A DNA stretch of 64,000 nt from JAGWAJ01 sp965215155 (GTDB lineage Bacteria; Acidobacteriota; Vicinamibacteria; Vicinamibacterales; UBA8438): assembly GCA_965215155.1 (NCBI GenBank), contig CBDCCY010000002.1, positions 620,001-684,000 of the forward strand, read 5' to 3'. Of the stretch, positions 1 to 9,195 are shown in pieces; position 1 is the stretch's first letter; each line of letters opens with the position of its first letter. A model generated the notes under the pieces. The model saw only the letters and a list, made by a program, of their open reading frames with translations. It did no database searches and was not told the DNA's origin. A program made the position numbers and the translations under genes.

Positions 1-504
1 ACCCACCTGCCCCACGTCACGCTCGTCCAGCAGTTCGTCCGGGCGGCCGACCTGGACGTCGTTCTGCCCGCGCTCGGCGGGGTCGCCTCGCGGATGCCAC
101 CGATCCGGCTGCGCAGTGTCGGGCTGCGCCGCGGCCGCACGACCACGAGCCTCGGAGTCGACGGAGGGGCCGCGCTCCGCCGCCTGCACTATCACCTCCT
201 TGAGCGTCTCGAGCCCCATGCGGCGCCGCCGGCCGGTGCCTCGGCGTTCGTGGCCGAGGGCGAGCCCCCCCGCGACGGCGACATCGACTGGGTCGCGCAC
301 TTTCGCACGCAGGCGGCGGGAGCACGCTTCGAGCCGCACGTCACCCTGGGCGTCGGCGCGCTCGGCGTCGCCGCGCCGCGGATCGCGTTCACGGCCACCG
401 AGCTGGCGGCCTGCCATCTCGGCCGCTTCTGCACCTGCCGGCGTGTCCTGGGCGCATGGGGACTCGGGGGCTCGGCGGAGGCGCCCGCGGAGTCCGCATC
501 GTGA
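1..504 (+). CDS. 2H phosphoesterase / 2'-5' RNA ligase family protein, 5' end outside window
   Basis: The reading frame is open from the first base, so the N-terminus is missing. The remaining 167 residues carry two H-x-T motifs, HLPHVTL at residues 2-8 and FEPHVTLG near residue 111. These are the paired catalytic signatures of the 2H superfamily, which includes RNA cyclic phosphodiesterases of the ThpR/LigT kind. Members hydrolyse 2',3'-cyclic or 2'-5' phosphodiester bonds in RNA or nucleotides; the substrate here is unknown. The stop codon overlaps the GTG start of the next gene, so the two are probably cotranscribed. Confidence 0.8.
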   Translation, partial: THLPHVTLVQQFVRAADLDVVLPALGGVASRMPPIRLRSVGLRRGRTTTSLGVDGGAALRRLHYHLLERLEPHAAPPAGASAFVAEGEPPRDGDIDWVAHFRTQAAGARFEPHVTLGVGALGVAAPRIAFTATELAACHLGRFCTCRRVLGAWGLGGSAEAPAESAS

Positions 505-914
505 CGGTCGCCCTGGTGGGGCTGGCCGCGGTGGGGCTGCTCATCGCGTCGTACTTCACGGCGGTCGCCTATCGCTGGATGCGGCCGGACGCGCGCTGGA
601 TCCCCCCTTTCTGCCGCCTGGGCGAGGCGACGTGCGCGTCGATCGTCTTCACCCCCGCGGCCCGCGTGTTCCGCGTGCCCAACTCGCTGCTGGGCCAGCT
701 CTACTACGCCTCGCTGCTCGCCGGCGCGCCGGCCGGCGCCCTCGACGAGCCGCGGCTGCGGCTCGTCTGGCTCGCGGCGAGTCTCGTCACGGTCGGCCTG
801 GGCGCGTACCTGACGTGGTCGCTGCTGTTCGTGATCCGCGTCGCCTGCGTGCTCTGCTTCACGTCGCACGCGATCAACGCGGTTATCCTCGGCCTGCTGC
901 TCCTGGGGATCTGA
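501..914 (+). CDS. vitamin K epoxide reductase (VKOR) family membrane protein
   Basis: A 137-residue protein with about four hydrophobic helices. It has the VKOR cysteine pattern: an early pair C-x6-C (CRLGEATC) in the loop after helix 1, the motif VPNSLLGQ, and a redox CVLC motif near the last helix. Bacterial VKORs reoxidise DsbA-like thiol oxidases with quinone as acceptor, so a role in periplasmic disulfide formation is likely. No thioredoxin domain is fused. GTG at 501 is preferred because it overlaps the upstream TGA by four bases; an ATG at 456 would add 15 unlikely residues. Confidence 0.82.
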   Translation: MTVALVGLAAVGLLIASYFTAVAYRWMRPDARWIPPFCRLGEATCASIVFTPAARVFRVPNSLLGQLYYASLLAGAPAGALDEPRLRLVWLAASLVTVGLGAYLTWSLLFVIRVACVLCFTSHAINAVILGLLLLGI

Positions 915-959
915 CCGACCGGTTCCCCCGATGCGGCAAGCTGCGTGCGGGAGGCTCCC

Positions 960-1979
960 ATGAATGAGCAGCAGTGGTACGTGGCGCCGCACGGCAATCA
1001 GATCGGACCGATTCCCCGCTCGGAGGTCGAGTCGATGCTGCGGAACGGCAGCATCGACGGCGACACCCACGTGTTCCGCCCGGGGCTGAGCGGCTGGATG
1101 CGGCTGCGCGACGTGCCGCAACTCGCCGGCGCGGTGGCACCGGTGGACGCCGCGGTCGTGCCGCACCCGCCCGGCCGGGCCGCGCACGAGATCGACTTTC
1201 GGATCGAGGGCACGGAGATGCAGTTCGTCGAGGTGGCCCTCGATCCCGGCGAAAGTGCGGTGGCCGAGGCCGGGGCCATGATGTACATGACGTCCGGCAT
1301 CCGCATGGAGACCGTCTTCGGCGACGGGAGCGAGCGCAGGCAGTCCGGCATCGTCGGCACGCTCCTCGGTGCCGGCAAGCGCCTCCTCACCGGCGAGAGC
1401 CTGTTCATGACCGTGTTCACGAACGAAGGCCCGGGACTGCAGCGCGTCGCGTTCACCGCCCCGTACGCGGGGAAGATCCTGCCGATGGACCTTGCGACCC
1501 TCGGCGGCGAGCTCGTCTGCCAGCGGGACGCGTTCCTCAGCGCCGCGAAGGGCGTGTCGATCGGCATCGCGTTCCAGAAGAAGATCGGGGCCGGCCTGTT
1601 CGGCGGCGAGGGGTTCATCATGCAGCGGCTCGAGGGCGACGGCCTCACCTTCGTGCACGCCGGCGGCACGGTCAAGCTGCTGGAACTCGGGCCCGGCGAG
1701 ACGCTGCGCATCGACACCGGCTGCCTCGTGGCGCTCGAGCCGCGGGTCAGCTACGACGTGCAGTTCGTGGGCGGCATCAAGAGCGCGCTGTTCGGCGGCG
1801 AAGGCATCTTCTTCGCGACGCTCTCCGGCCCCGGGCGCGTCTGGCTGCAGTCGCTCCCGCTGAGCCGGCTGGCCGACCGCATCTACAAGGCCGCGCCGCA
1901 GACCGGCGGGCGGCGCCAGGGAGAGGGTTCCGTGCTCGACCACCTCGGCGGCCTCGGCAACCTCATCGACGGCCGCTAG
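960..1979 (+). CDS. GYF_2 domain + AIM24/TIGR00266 family protein
   Basis: A 339-residue protein. Residues 5-50 (WYVAPHGNQIGPI through GWMRLRDV) form a GYF_2-like domain. The rest is an AIM24/TIGR00266 beta-rich domain with repeated GLFGGEGF and ALFGGEGI motifs. The family is widespread and its biochemical role is not established. ATG at 960 is chosen because GGAGG lies five bases upstream; an in-frame GTG at 945 lacks this. The TAG stop is formed by the edge of a dispersed palindromic repeat that follows at once. Confidence 0.85.
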   Translation: MNEQQWYVAPHGNQIGPIPRSEVESMLRNGSIDGDTHVFRPGLSGWMRLRDVPQLAGAVAPVDAAVVPHPPGRAAHEIDFRIEGTEMQFVEVALDPGESAVAEAGAMMYMTSGIRMETVFGDGSERRQSGIVGTLLGAGKRLLTGESLFMTVFTNEGPGLQRVAFTAPYAGKILPMDLATLGGELVCQRDAFLSAAKGVSIGIAFQKKIGAGLFGGEGFIMQRLEGDGLTFVHAGGTVKLLELGPGETLRIDTGCLVALEPRVSYDVQFVGGIKSALFGGEGIFFATLSGPGRVWLQSLPLSRLADRIYKAAPQTGGRRQGEGSVLDHLGGLGNLIDGR

Positions 1980-2054
1980 GAGTCTGCGTCGCAGAACCTG
2001 CCATCGGGGACTCCGTGCCAGCGCAGACTCTCAACGCGCCCGTCAGGGCGCGCC
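1978..2054. repeat. dispersed palindromic repeat, copy A
   Basis: This 77-bp unit starts inside the stop codon of the upstream gene. It has outer arms AGGAGTCTGCG and CGCAGACTCT and ends in a 7-bp GC hairpin (CGCGCCC, loop GTCA, GGGCGCG). Its reverse complement matches 19,115-19,190 with about four mismatches. No T-tract follows the hairpin, so it may act as a REP-like processing or termination element rather than a classic terminator. Confidence 0.85.
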
Positions 2055-2174
2055 AGGAGCGCCGTTGGCGGTCGGGTCGTACGATATAGTGTGCGTTCGG
2101 CCGGCGGGCGGGCGCCCCCGGCCACCGCCCGCGGGGCGGCGATTCGGAGGGGTCCAGACAAGACGAGGATGCAA

Positions 2175-2627
2175 ATGAAGGCACGACGGCTCGGACGATG
2201 GAACGGAACGGTCACGGTGGCGTCGCTGGCGCTGGTCGCCGCGGGGGCATTCTGGAGCGGCACGGCGGCGCAGGATCGCACCGTCTGGGACGGCGTCTTC
2301 ACCGAGGAGCAGGCGACGCGCGGCATGGCCACCTACGAGCAGGAATGCTCGCAGTGCCACCTCGAAGACCTGCTCGGCGACGGGATCGCTCCGGCGCTGA
2401 TCGGCGCCCCGTTCCATTTCCGGTGGAGCGATCTGTCCGTCGGCGACATGCTCGTCGCCATCCGCACGACGATGCCGCAGGGTGCGCCGGCCAGCCTGAG
2501 CCCGCGGGCGTACGCCGACATCGTCGCCTACATGCTGAAGGTCAACGACTTCCCCGCCGGCGACACGGAGCTCCCGACCAGCGTCGACGACCTCGAGGGC
2601 ATCATCATCGTCGAAGACGCTCCCTGA
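2175..2627 (+). CDS. secreted class I cytochrome c
   Basis: A 150-residue protein with a signal peptide (hydrophobic core at residues 14-28, AxA-like site before QDRTVW). It has a single haem-binding CSQCH motif, and the methionine in TTMPQGAP is the likely axial ligand. The size and motif order fit periplasmic mono-haem cytochromes that shuttle electrons from quinoproteins. ATG at 2175 has GAGG six bases upstream; ATG at 2169 is too close to it. A weak promoter-like TTGGCG and TATAGT pair lies at 2065-2090 with a spacer too short to trust. Confidence 0.85.
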   Translation: MKARRLGRWNGTVTVASLALVAAGAFWSGTAAQDRTVWDGVFTEEQATRGMATYEQECSQCHLEDLLGDGIAPALIGAPFHFRWSDLSVGDMLVAIRTTMPQGAPASLSPRAYADIVAYMLKVNDFPAGDTELPTSVDDLEGIIIVEDAP

Positions 2628-2784
2628 AGGAGCACGGCACCGACAACCGACAACGCGGCGGTGCGAGGGCCGGAGAGCGGCCCGGCCCTCGCACCGCCCC
2701 GCACCTCCCGCGTTCCAGCCGCAACCGGATTGCCTGCCCACCCCGCTGCCGGCTCCGGCACGGCCGGATGACCCGGAGCCTGCG

Positions 2785-3681
2785 TCAGAGCGGCGAGTCG
2801 GGCAGTCGGCGGGCCTTCGGGCCGTCGTACACGTGCCGGGCCGGGTCTATCGACCGCATGGCTGCCTCCCGCCGCTGCTCCTCGAGCGAGTGCGCGACGA
2901 GTCCGGGAACGCGCGCGATCGTGAACAGCATCGTCGCGGTCTCGGCATCGAAACCGATGTCGCCGCAGACGGCTGCGATCGCCCCGTCGACGTTCAGCGA
3001 CACGGGGGCCTTGCCCGACGCGGTGCGGCGCCCGTTCAACTCCTGCTCGAGGGCGCGCGCGAGTTGCGTGTAGGCGCCGTCGACGTCGAGCTCGAAGGAC
3101 AACTGCAGCAGCCGGGCCGCGCGCGGGTCGCGCGAGTGGTGGCGATGGCCGAACCCCGGGGGCGCGTCGCCCGTGGGAGTCTCCGTCCAGTGGTCGAGCA
3201 GACGGCGCGCCGCGTCGTCGGGCGAGACCCAGTCGTCGACCAGGGCGATGCCCTCCTCGAGGAATCGGAGGCAGGCCCCGATGCTGCCGCCGCCTCCGAG
3301 CCGGGAGCCCAGCGCGAGCACGCCGGCGGCCGTCGCCGCCCGCGGCGGAGCCCCGGTGCCCGCGACGGTACGCGCCGCGAGCGTCGACGGGGGCTGGACG
3401 CCGTGATCTATGGCGGAGACGAGCAACGCCTCCATCAGGCGGCCGAACGCGGGCGACGGCGGCTCTCCGGCGAGGAGCAGGTAGATCGCCTCGCCGAACG
3501 AGAGACGTCCCATGACCTCATCGAGCCGGTAGCCGCGGACGAGGATGCTGTCGGGGCCGATGCGGGTGATTGCCGTTCCCCAGGCGTCCGCCGCCTCGCC
3601 GCCGCCCTGCGGGGACCCGCCGGCGGCGGGCGGCCGGTCGCCGGGCGTCGGCGCAGGCGGAGCCGGGTCGCTTGGGGCCAC
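2785..3681 (-). CDS. citrate synthase family protein (citryl-CoA lyase-like)
   Basis: A 298-residue protein, shorter than the roughly 400-430 of housekeeping citrate synthase. It keeps the family signature near residue 175 (GFGHRHHSRDPRA) and the C-terminal region LNVDGAIAAVCGDIGF. Proteins of this length are usually annotated citryl-CoA lyase or citrate synthase-like. They act on citryl-CoA or related acyl-CoA carbon-carbon bonds; the actual substrate is not shown by the sequence. The start is GTG with an AGAGAGG ribosome site. It lies 31 bases downstream of hpt on the same strand, so the two probably form an operon. Confidence 0.8.
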   Translation of the reverse strand: MAPSDPAPPAPTPGDRPPAAGGSPQGGGEAADAWGTAITRIGPDSILVRGYRLDEVMGRLSFGEAIYLLLAGEPPSPAFGRLMEALLVSAIDHGVQPPSTLAARTVAGTGAPPRAATAAGVLALGSRLGGGGSIGACLRFLEEGIALVDDWVSPDDAARRLLDHWTETPTGDAPPGFGHRHHSRDPRAARLLQLSFELDVDGAYTQLARALEQELNGRRTASGKAPVSLNVDGAIAAVCGDIGFDAETATMLFTIARVPGLVAHSLEEQRREAAMRSIDPARHVYDGPKARRLPDSPL

Positions 3682-3712
3682 GGATAGCCTCTCTTTCTGC
3701 GGGTCGGCCGGG

Positions 3713-4234
3713 CTATGATGGGTCGAGGACGCCGACGTACGGAAGCTGGCGGTGCTGCTGGTCCAGGTCGAGCCCGTAGCCGACGACGAAGCGATCGTCC
3801 TGGAGTGTGAAGCCGACGAGCTCGATCGGCACCTCCGTCACGCGGCCCGGCTTGGACAGGAGCGCCACCGTGGTGAGGCTCCGCGGCTGGTCGGCGAGCA
3901 GGTGCCTGCGCAATTTCTCGAGCGTCAGGCCGGTCTCGACGATATCCTCGACGATGACCACGTGCCGGCCGCGAACCGGATGCGGGGCGGTAACGAGTTG
4001 CACCGCGCCGGAACTCGTCGTGCCCGCACCGTAGCTCGCGAGCCGCGCGAAGTCGACGGTCACAGGCCGCGAAAGCGCCCGGACGAGGTCGGCCAGGAAC
4101 ATGAACCCGCCCTTCAGGACCCCGATGAGATGCAGCGGCTCGCCGTCTGGAATCCGCTGCGCGAGCGCCTTCGCCAACTCGCCGACGCGGGCCTGGATCT
4201 GCTCGGCGCTGATGAGCGGGGTCGGCGTCGGCAT
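3713..4234 (-). CDS. hpt: hypoxanthine phosphoribosyltransferase
   Basis: A 173-residue protein of the usual length for the purine salvage enzyme that joins hypoxanthine or guanine to PRPP. The PRPP-binding loop VVIVEDIVETGLTL is present around residues 94-107, with LIGVLKGGFMFLADL as the upstream conserved segment. The frame could begin seven codons earlier at 4255, but neither site has a clear ribosome site. It is divergent from the DUF3179 gene and leads into the citrate synthase-like gene. Confidence 0.92.
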   Translation of the reverse strand: MPTPTPLISAEQIQARVGELAKALAQRIPDGEPLHLIGVLKGGFMFLADLVRALSRPVTVDFARLASYGAGTTSSGAVQLVTAPHPVRGRHVVIVEDIVETGLTLEKLRRHLLADQPRSLTTVALLSKPGRVTEVPIELVGFTLQDDRFVVGYGLDLDQQHRQLPYVGVLDPS

Positions 4235-4276
4235 CCGTCGGCAGGAGCGTACCATATCGGGCGCAAGGGGTCGGAC

Positions 4277-5704
4277 ATGCGTCTCGCACTGATCGGCGTC
4301 ACGTTCGGACTCGTCGTGGGGGCGCTCGTCCCTGCCGGCGGCAGCGGTCCGCAGGCCGACGACGCGCGGCATCCCGACATCGGCGACTTCTTCGAGGCCC
4401 TCGCCCCCGACGACGACCGTGCCACGGACGCGCTGGACCGCATCGCGGCCCTCTGGCGGGACGGCTACAGCGGTATGGTCTGGGATCTCGTCACGCTGAT
4501 CGCGCGCCCGAGCCGCCTCGACGCCCCGAGTGCGTCCGAGCCCCTGTCGGCGCGGGTGTGGCGCCGCCTCACGGGGTTCCTCGAGCGACAGACCGGCGAG
4601 CGCTTCGAAGGCGATCTGATGCGCGCGCAGCGCTGGATCTGGGACCAGCCGTATGACCCGCATCCCCGGTACGCGTTCCTGAAAGGGACGTGGTACGCGG
4701 AAATCGATCCCGACTTCCGGCGTTTCTTCCCCGACGGGGTCGCGTCGACCATCCGGCTCGACGAGATCGTGTGGGGCGGCGTCCGCGTCAACGGGATCCC
4801 GCCCCTGGAGTACCCGCGTCACCTGCCGGCCGCCGAGGCCGCCTACCTGGACGACGATCACGTCGTGTTCGGAATCGTGGCGGACGGTGAGGCGCGTGCC
4901 TATCCGAAGCGGATCATGGGTTGGCACGAGATGGCCCTCGATCGGCTGGGCGGCGTCGAGCTGACGATCGTCTACTGCACCCTCTGCGGTACCGTGATCC
5001 CGTACGAGAGCGTCGTCGACGGCCGACACGTCCGGTTCGGGACCAGCGGCCTGCTCTATCGGTCGAACAAGCTGATGTTCGATCACGGCACGCGAAGCCT
5101 CTGGAACACGATCCAGGGCGAGCCGGTGGTCGGCCCGCTCGTCGGCACCGGCCTGCGCCTGACGCACCGGGCGGTCGTGACGACGACGTGGCGCGAGTGG
5201 CGGCGGATGCACCCCGGCACGACCGTGCTCTCCGTCGAGACCGGGCACGAGCGGGACTACTCCGAGGGGGCGGCCTACCGGGAGTACTTCTCCACGGATC
5301 TGTTGATGTTCCAGGTGCCGCAGCGCGACGACCGGCTCGCCAACAAGGACGAGGTGCTGGTCATGCTGCTCGACACCGTCGACGGCGGCCGGACGCCGGT
5401 GGCGATCGCCGCCGACTACCTCGCCCGGAACCGGGTGTACGAGACGACGCAGGCGGGGCGGCGGCTGGTCGTCGTAACGAGCCGCGAGGGGGCGAACCGC
5501 GTATACGACGCGGGCGACGTGCGGTTCGAGCGCGCGGCGAGCGACAACCGCATCGTCGACGCCGCCGGCGGCGGCTGGGTGGTGACCGCCGACGCCCTGG
5601 TCGCCGAAGGCGATGCGGAACGCCGGCTTCCGCGCGTGGCCGCGCAGCGCGCCTTCTGGTTCGGCTGGTACGCACAGTACCCGCAGACCGTCCTCATCCG
5701 CTAG
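4277..5704 (+). CDS. DUF3179 domain protein
   Basis: A 475-residue exported protein with an N-terminal hydrophobic segment. The DUF3179 domain fills its central part: AYPKRIMGWHEM, then VYCTLCGTVIPYE with a C234-x-x-C237 pair, then FGTSGLLYRSNKLMFD and SLWNTIQGEPVVGPL. The domain is of unknown biochemical function; the conserved cysteine pair may bind a metal or be redox active, which is inference. AAGGGG six bases upstream supports the ATG at 4277. It is divergent from hpt. Confidence 0.82.
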   Translation: MRLALIGVTFGLVVGALVPAGGSGPQADDARHPDIGDFFEALAPDDDRATDALDRIAALWRDGYSGMVWDLVTLIARPSRLDAPSASEPLSARVWRRLTGFLERQTGERFEGDLMRAQRWIWDQPYDPHPRYAFLKGTWYAEIDPDFRRFFPDGVASTIRLDEIVWGGVRVNGIPPLEYPRHLPAAEAAYLDDDHVVFGIVADGEARAYPKRIMGWHEMALDRLGGVELTIVYCTLCGTVIPYESVVDGRHVRFGTSGLLYRSNKLMFDHGTRSLWNTIQGEPVVGPLVGTGLRLTHRAVVTTTWREWRRMHPGTTVLSVETGHERDYSEGAAYREYFSTDLLMFQVPQRDDRLANKDEVLVMLLDTVDGGRTPVAIAADYLARNRVYETTQAGRRLVVVTSREGANRVYDAGDVRFERAASDNRIVDAAGGGWVVTADALVAEGDAERRLPRVAAQRAFWFGWYAQYPQTVLIR

Positions 5705-5724
5705 CAGCGAGGGCTTCCGGCTCG

Positions 5725-6180
5725 TCAGCGCAGGGCGAGCGTGACGTAGCCGCCGGCCCGCGTCCACTGCACCCGCGTGTCGGCGAGCGTCTCGCCCGGT
5801 CGGCGGAAGTAGACCAGCGCCTCGAGATGCTCCGCCCGGGCCGGTCCGATGATGCGCGCCGCCAGCTCGCGCGCGCCCCGCGTCGCCGCCGCCTCGACCT
5901 CGACGATCAGAATCCCCTGCACCGAGCGTGTGGAGAGGACTCGCCACCCCGCTCCGCCCATCAGCGGCTGGCCGGGACGCCGGCCGGCGGAAGGGGGCGC
6001 GGGCGGAACGAGCCCGCGTTCCTGCGGTGCGAGCGGCGGTTCTACGTGAGGAAGCGCGGCGGGGCGCCGGATGTAGGAGGCCGTGGCGAGCAACAGGGCC
6101 ACGCCGGTCGCGGCCGCGAGGGCCAGCGCGATCGAACGCCCGGGACCGGCCGGACCGCAGTGTGCCCAGTGTGCCCGCAT
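5725..6180 (-). CDS. membrane-anchored protein of unknown function
   Basis: A 151-residue protein not recognised. It has one N-terminal membrane segment (about residues 15-36), a proline-rich stretch, and a C-terminal 80-residue region (GWRVLSTRSVQGILIVEVEAAA onward) with alternating hydrophobic residues that looks like a small folded domain outside the membrane. It lies downstream of tatA on the same strand, separated by a short palindromic repeat. Confidence 0.6.
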   Translation of the reverse strand: MRAHWAHCGPAGPGRSIALALAAATGVALLLATASYIRRPAALPHVEPPLAPQERGLVPPAPPSAGRRPGQPLMGGAGWRVLSTRSVQGILIVEVEAAATRGARELAARIIGPARAEHLEALVYFRRPGETLADTRVQWTRAGGYVTLALR

Positions 6181-6208
6181 GCGTGCGCCGCCGCGCGCGC
6201 GCCGGCTG

Positions 6209-6242
6209 GCGCGTCGGGAGTCTCGGTGCGCGAGGCTCCTAG
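6209..6242. repeat. dispersed palindromic repeat, short copy E
   Basis: A 34-bp degenerate unit (GGGAGTCTCG then CGAGGCTCCTAG) of the same family as copies A and C. On the minus strand its CTAG end contributes the TAG stop codon of tatA (6239-6241). Confidence 0.6.
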
Positions 6243-6445
6243 TCCACCTCGGCCTTCGCCTTGGGGGCGGGCTCGGCGTCGTCGTCCGTCTGCATCTCGT
6301 CCTTGAAGCCGCGAATCGCCTGCCCCACCCCGCGACCGAGGCCGGAAAGCCGCTTGGCGCCGAACACGAGAACGAGAATGAACAGGATGATTATCAACTC
6401 CGGCAGGCCGATCGGCCCCAGCAGCGCCAGCAATCCTGCGTGCAT
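6239..6445 (-). CDS. tatA: Sec-independent translocase subunit TatA/E
   Basis: A 68-residue protein with the TatA plan: a short N-terminal membrane helix (IGLPELIIILFILVLVFG), the FGAKRL hinge, an amphipathic helix (LSGLGRGVGQAIRGFKDEM) and an acidic/lysine tail. TatA forms the pore component that moves folded proteins across the inner membrane. tatC is not in the window. The stop codon lies in a palindromic repeat end. Confidence 0.92.
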   Translation of the reverse strand: MHAGLLALLGPIGLPELIIILFILVLVFGAKRLSGLGRGVGQAIRGFKDEMQTDDDAEPAPKAKAEVD

Positions 6446-6569
6446 GTCGTGACCCTCCGCTCCGGGCGCGTGCCCAACCCGAAGCCGCTACGTCGCGATT
6501 CAGCATACCACGCGCCAACCGCCGCATGTTAGGCTACGAACGCTTGCCTGCGGTCCAGCCGTTCATCCC

Positions 6570-8063
6570 ATGACCCACAGCGCTCAGCCCGCTCCGCCGG
6601 CGTCGACGAGCGCCGAGGCGCGCTTCGACGCCGCCCGCCGGCGGGTCGGCCTCGTCCTGGGTCCGCTGGTGTTTCTGCTGATCCTGGCCGCGCCCCTCCC
6701 CCAGCTCGCGCCCGAGGCGCAACGGCTGGCGGCCGTGGTCGGACTGGTCATCGTCTTCTGGATCACCGAGGCGCTCCCGTTGCCGGTCACCGCGTTGCTG
6801 GGACCGACGCTGGCCGTGCTGCTCGCCGTCGCTCCCGTCCGGGCGACGTTCGCCCCGTTCGCCAACCCGCTGATCTTCCTGTTCATCGGGAGCTTCATCC
6901 TCGCCCGCGCGCTGTTCGTCCACCGGGTGAACGAGCGCATCGCGTACGCCGTGCTGTCGTGGCGCTTCATCGGCGCCCGCCCGACGCGCATCCTCATCGC
7001 CTACGGGGCCATCGCCACCTGCCTCTCGGCCTGGATGAGCGACACCGCCACCGCGGCAATGCTGGTCCCGATGGGGATGTCGCTGCTCGCCTTCATGGAA
7101 TCCGAGGGCAACGTCCCCAAGCGTTACGGGACGGCGCTCATGCTGATGACGTCGTACGGATCGCTGCGGGGCGGCATGGCGACGCCGGTCGGCACGCCCC
7201 CCAACCTGATTGCCATCGGCATGCTCGACCAGCAGCTCGGCATCCGGATCACCTTCGTCGAATGGATGCTGGTCGCCGTTCCCGTGACCGTCGTCCTGAT
7301 GGGGATCGTCTTCGGCTACTTCAACTGGATCGGGCGGACCGGGACCCGTGAGATTCCGGGAGCCGAGCGGCTCATCGCGGAGCGAAGACGAGCCCTCGGG
7401 CCGTGGAAGCCGGGCGAGCGGAACGCGGTCATCGCTTTCGGCGTCACCGTGTCGCTCTGGATCATCCCCGGCCTGCTGCCGCTGCTCCTCGGACCCGATC
7501 ATCCTGTCGCCGAAGCCGTGCTCGCCAGCGTACCGGAAGCGGTCGCCGCCCTCGTCGGCGTGGCGGTGCTGTTCCTGCTGCCGGTCAGCAAGACCCAGCG
7601 CAGCACGATCACGTGGAAGGAGGCGGCCCAGATCGACTGGGGCACCATCCTCCTCTTCGGCGGCGGGCTCGCCCTCGGCACGCTGTCGGCGTCCACCGGC
7701 CTGGCCCAGGTGGTGGGCGAGGGTATAACCGGTCTCGTTCCGGCCGAGCGCGTCGCGCTCACGTTCGCCGCGGCGCTGTTCACGGTCCTGCTCTCGGAGA
7801 CCATGTCGAACACGGCGGCGACCAACATCTCCGTGCCGATCATCATCTCCATCGCCCAGGCTGCCGGGGTCGACCCGGTCGTTCCGGTCGTCGCGGCCGG
7901 CCTGTCGGCGTCGGTCGCCGCCATGTTGCCGGTCTCCACCCCGCCGAACGCCATCGTCTACGCCTCCGGCAAGATCCCGATCACGAGCATGATCAAGTAC
8001 GGCATCCTCATGGACCTCGTGGCCGTGATCACCGTGCCCACGATGGTCCTGCTGCTGATGTGA
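6570..8063 (+). CDS. SLC13/DASS family anion:sodium symporter
   Basis: A 497-residue polytopic membrane protein. It has two inverted-repeat substrate signatures, SDTATAAM starting at residue 157 and SNTAATN at 413, each followed by the related motifs GTPPNLIA and TPPNAIVYA. These mark the divalent anion:Na+ symporter family, which takes up dicarboxylates or oxyanions such as sulfate; the sequence does not decide which. It stands alone on the plus strand between tatA and the tRNA-Val gene. Confidence 0.88.
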   Translation: MTHSAQPAPPASTSAEARFDAARRRVGLVLGPLVFLLILAAPLPQLAPEAQRLAAVVGLVIVFWITEALPLPVTALLGPTLAVLLAVAPVRATFAPFANPLIFLFIGSFILARALFVHRVNERIAYAVLSWRFIGARPTRILIAYGAIATCLSAWMSDTATAAMLVPMGMSLLAFMESEGNVPKRYGTALMLMTSYGSLRGGMATPVGTPPNLIAIGMLDQQLGIRITFVEWMLVAVPVTVVLMGIVFGYFNWIGRTGTREIPGAERLIAERRRALGPWKPGERNAVIAFGVTVSLWIIPGLLPLLLGPDHPVAEAVLASVPEAVAALVGVAVLFLLPVSKTQRSTITWKEAAQIDWGTILLFGGGLALGTLSASTGLAQVVGEGITGLVPAERVALTFAAALFTVLLSETMSNTAATNISVPIIISIAQAAGVDPVVPVVAAGLSASVAAMLPVSTPPNAIVYASGKIPITSMIKYGILMDLVAVITVPTMVLLLM

Positions 8064-8205
8064 TCCGCCGGGAGGGAAACGCGCCGCATCCCTCCGCGCG
8101 CGCCGCCTTCCGCGGTAGGGCGCGGACCCGCCAAGAGCGGACGGCGAGCCACGCTGCCCGCACGGTCGGCCACGGGGGCGAAGGGCCGCGGAAGCAGGAG
8201 GATGG

Positions 8206-8277
8206 TGGGCGCTGGTGGATTCGAACCACCGACCCCCGCCGTGTGAAGGCGATGCTCTACCACTGAGCCAAGCGCCC
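8206..8277 (-). tRNA. tRNA-Val(CAC)
   Basis: The minus strand folds into a complete 72-nt cloverleaf: acceptor GGGCGCT/AGCGCCC, D-arm GCTC/GAGC, anticodon arm TCGCC/GGCGG with loop TTCACAC giving anticodon CAC, and T-arm GGTGG-TTCGAAT-CCACC. The discriminator is A, followed by CC. It reads GUG valine codons. Confidence 0.95.
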
Positions 8278-8465
8278 ACTTCCCGCGAGCCGTCGATCGG
8301 GTACCGTAGCGCAGCGGCCCCACGAAACGCAATGCGCGGAACGGGCGCGACCGGGTCGCCCGCCATCCGCGCGAGCGGACGGCGCGGGACCCGGCGCTCT
8401 GGTCGCCACTCGGCCGGGAGGCTGGCTCCAGCCAGCTCCCCGCGCCCGCCGCGCAGGAGTCTCCC

Positions 8466-8996
8466 TCAGCGTGCCTGGGCCAGGAGGGCCTTCAGCATCT
8501 CCGAGTACTGCTCGTCCGCCTCCGCGAAGGCCTCGTCGTAGGCGTCCCGCGACAGGCCCTGGCCGCCCGGGTCGCCGTCGAATCGGAGCACCCGCGACCC
8601 GTCGTCGTAGACGTCCACCGTTCCGCGGCCGGCCGCCAGCCCGTCCGCCCCGACGTCGGTGACGAGGATCTTGGTGTTGGCGATGGAAGCCGCGTTGAGA
8701 TCGATGTAGACGTCCCGGTACTGCTGGGCGCCTATCTTCTCCACGACGTAGATCGGGGCTTCGTAGCGGGCCGATACCACCAGGAGCTGCCCCGGGAAGG
8801 CAAGCGCGGCCATGAAGCGATCGGAGTCTCCGTCACGGGCCGCCATGGCCCCGAGATTCGCAGCCGCCAGCACCTCGGCGAGCTCCGCGGCGAGCGGGGC
8901 CGACATCGAGTCCTGCGCTCCGGCCTGCCCGGGCGCAACCAGCATCACGACGACCAGCGCGCCCAGCAACCCACGACCCGAAACTGTGCTCCGCAT
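8466..8996 (-). CDS. secreted protein of unknown function
   Basis: A 176-residue protein with a clear signal peptide (RGLLGALVVVMLVAPGQAGAQ). The mature part contains a predicted mixed alpha/beta region (FPGQLLVVSARYEAPIYVVEKI and YRDVYIDLNAASIANTKILVTDVGADG) and an acidic C-terminal helix. The family is not recognised. ATG at 8996 is preceded by a strong GGGAGGTGAGG ribosome site. Confidence 0.72.
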   Translation of the reverse strand: MRSTVSGRGLLGALVVVMLVAPGQAGAQDSMSAPLAAELAEVLAAANLGAMAARDGDSDRFMAALAFPGQLLVVSARYEAPIYVVEKIGAQQYRDVYIDLNAASIANTKILVTDVGADGLAAGRGTVDVYDDGSRVLRFDGDPGGQGLSRDAYDEAFAEADEQYSEMLKALLAQAR

Positions 8997-9195
8997 GACC
9001 TCACCTCCCATCGCACCCGGATTCGGAGATCCCGCCGTTCATCGCTCAGTGGGCCTCCACGTTCTACCACCGAGGCGGAAGCGCCGTCAACGCTCGCCGG
9101 AACCGGTGTCCGCGCCACCCGCCATCGCCGGCCCGTCGGTTCCCAGCCCCTCAAGTCGTCGCCTGACGGCGTCGCTCGGTGCCCAACCGCCCCTC

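Noticed and set aside
192..1943. 583-codon minus-strand open frame
   Set aside because: It is antisense to the 2H, VKOR and AIM24-like genes, has no recognisable motif, and is explained by high GC content in the third codon position.
2065..2090. Promoter TTGGCG/TATAGT before the cytochrome c gene
   Set aside because: The spacer is only 14 bases, too short for a normal sigma-70 promoter.
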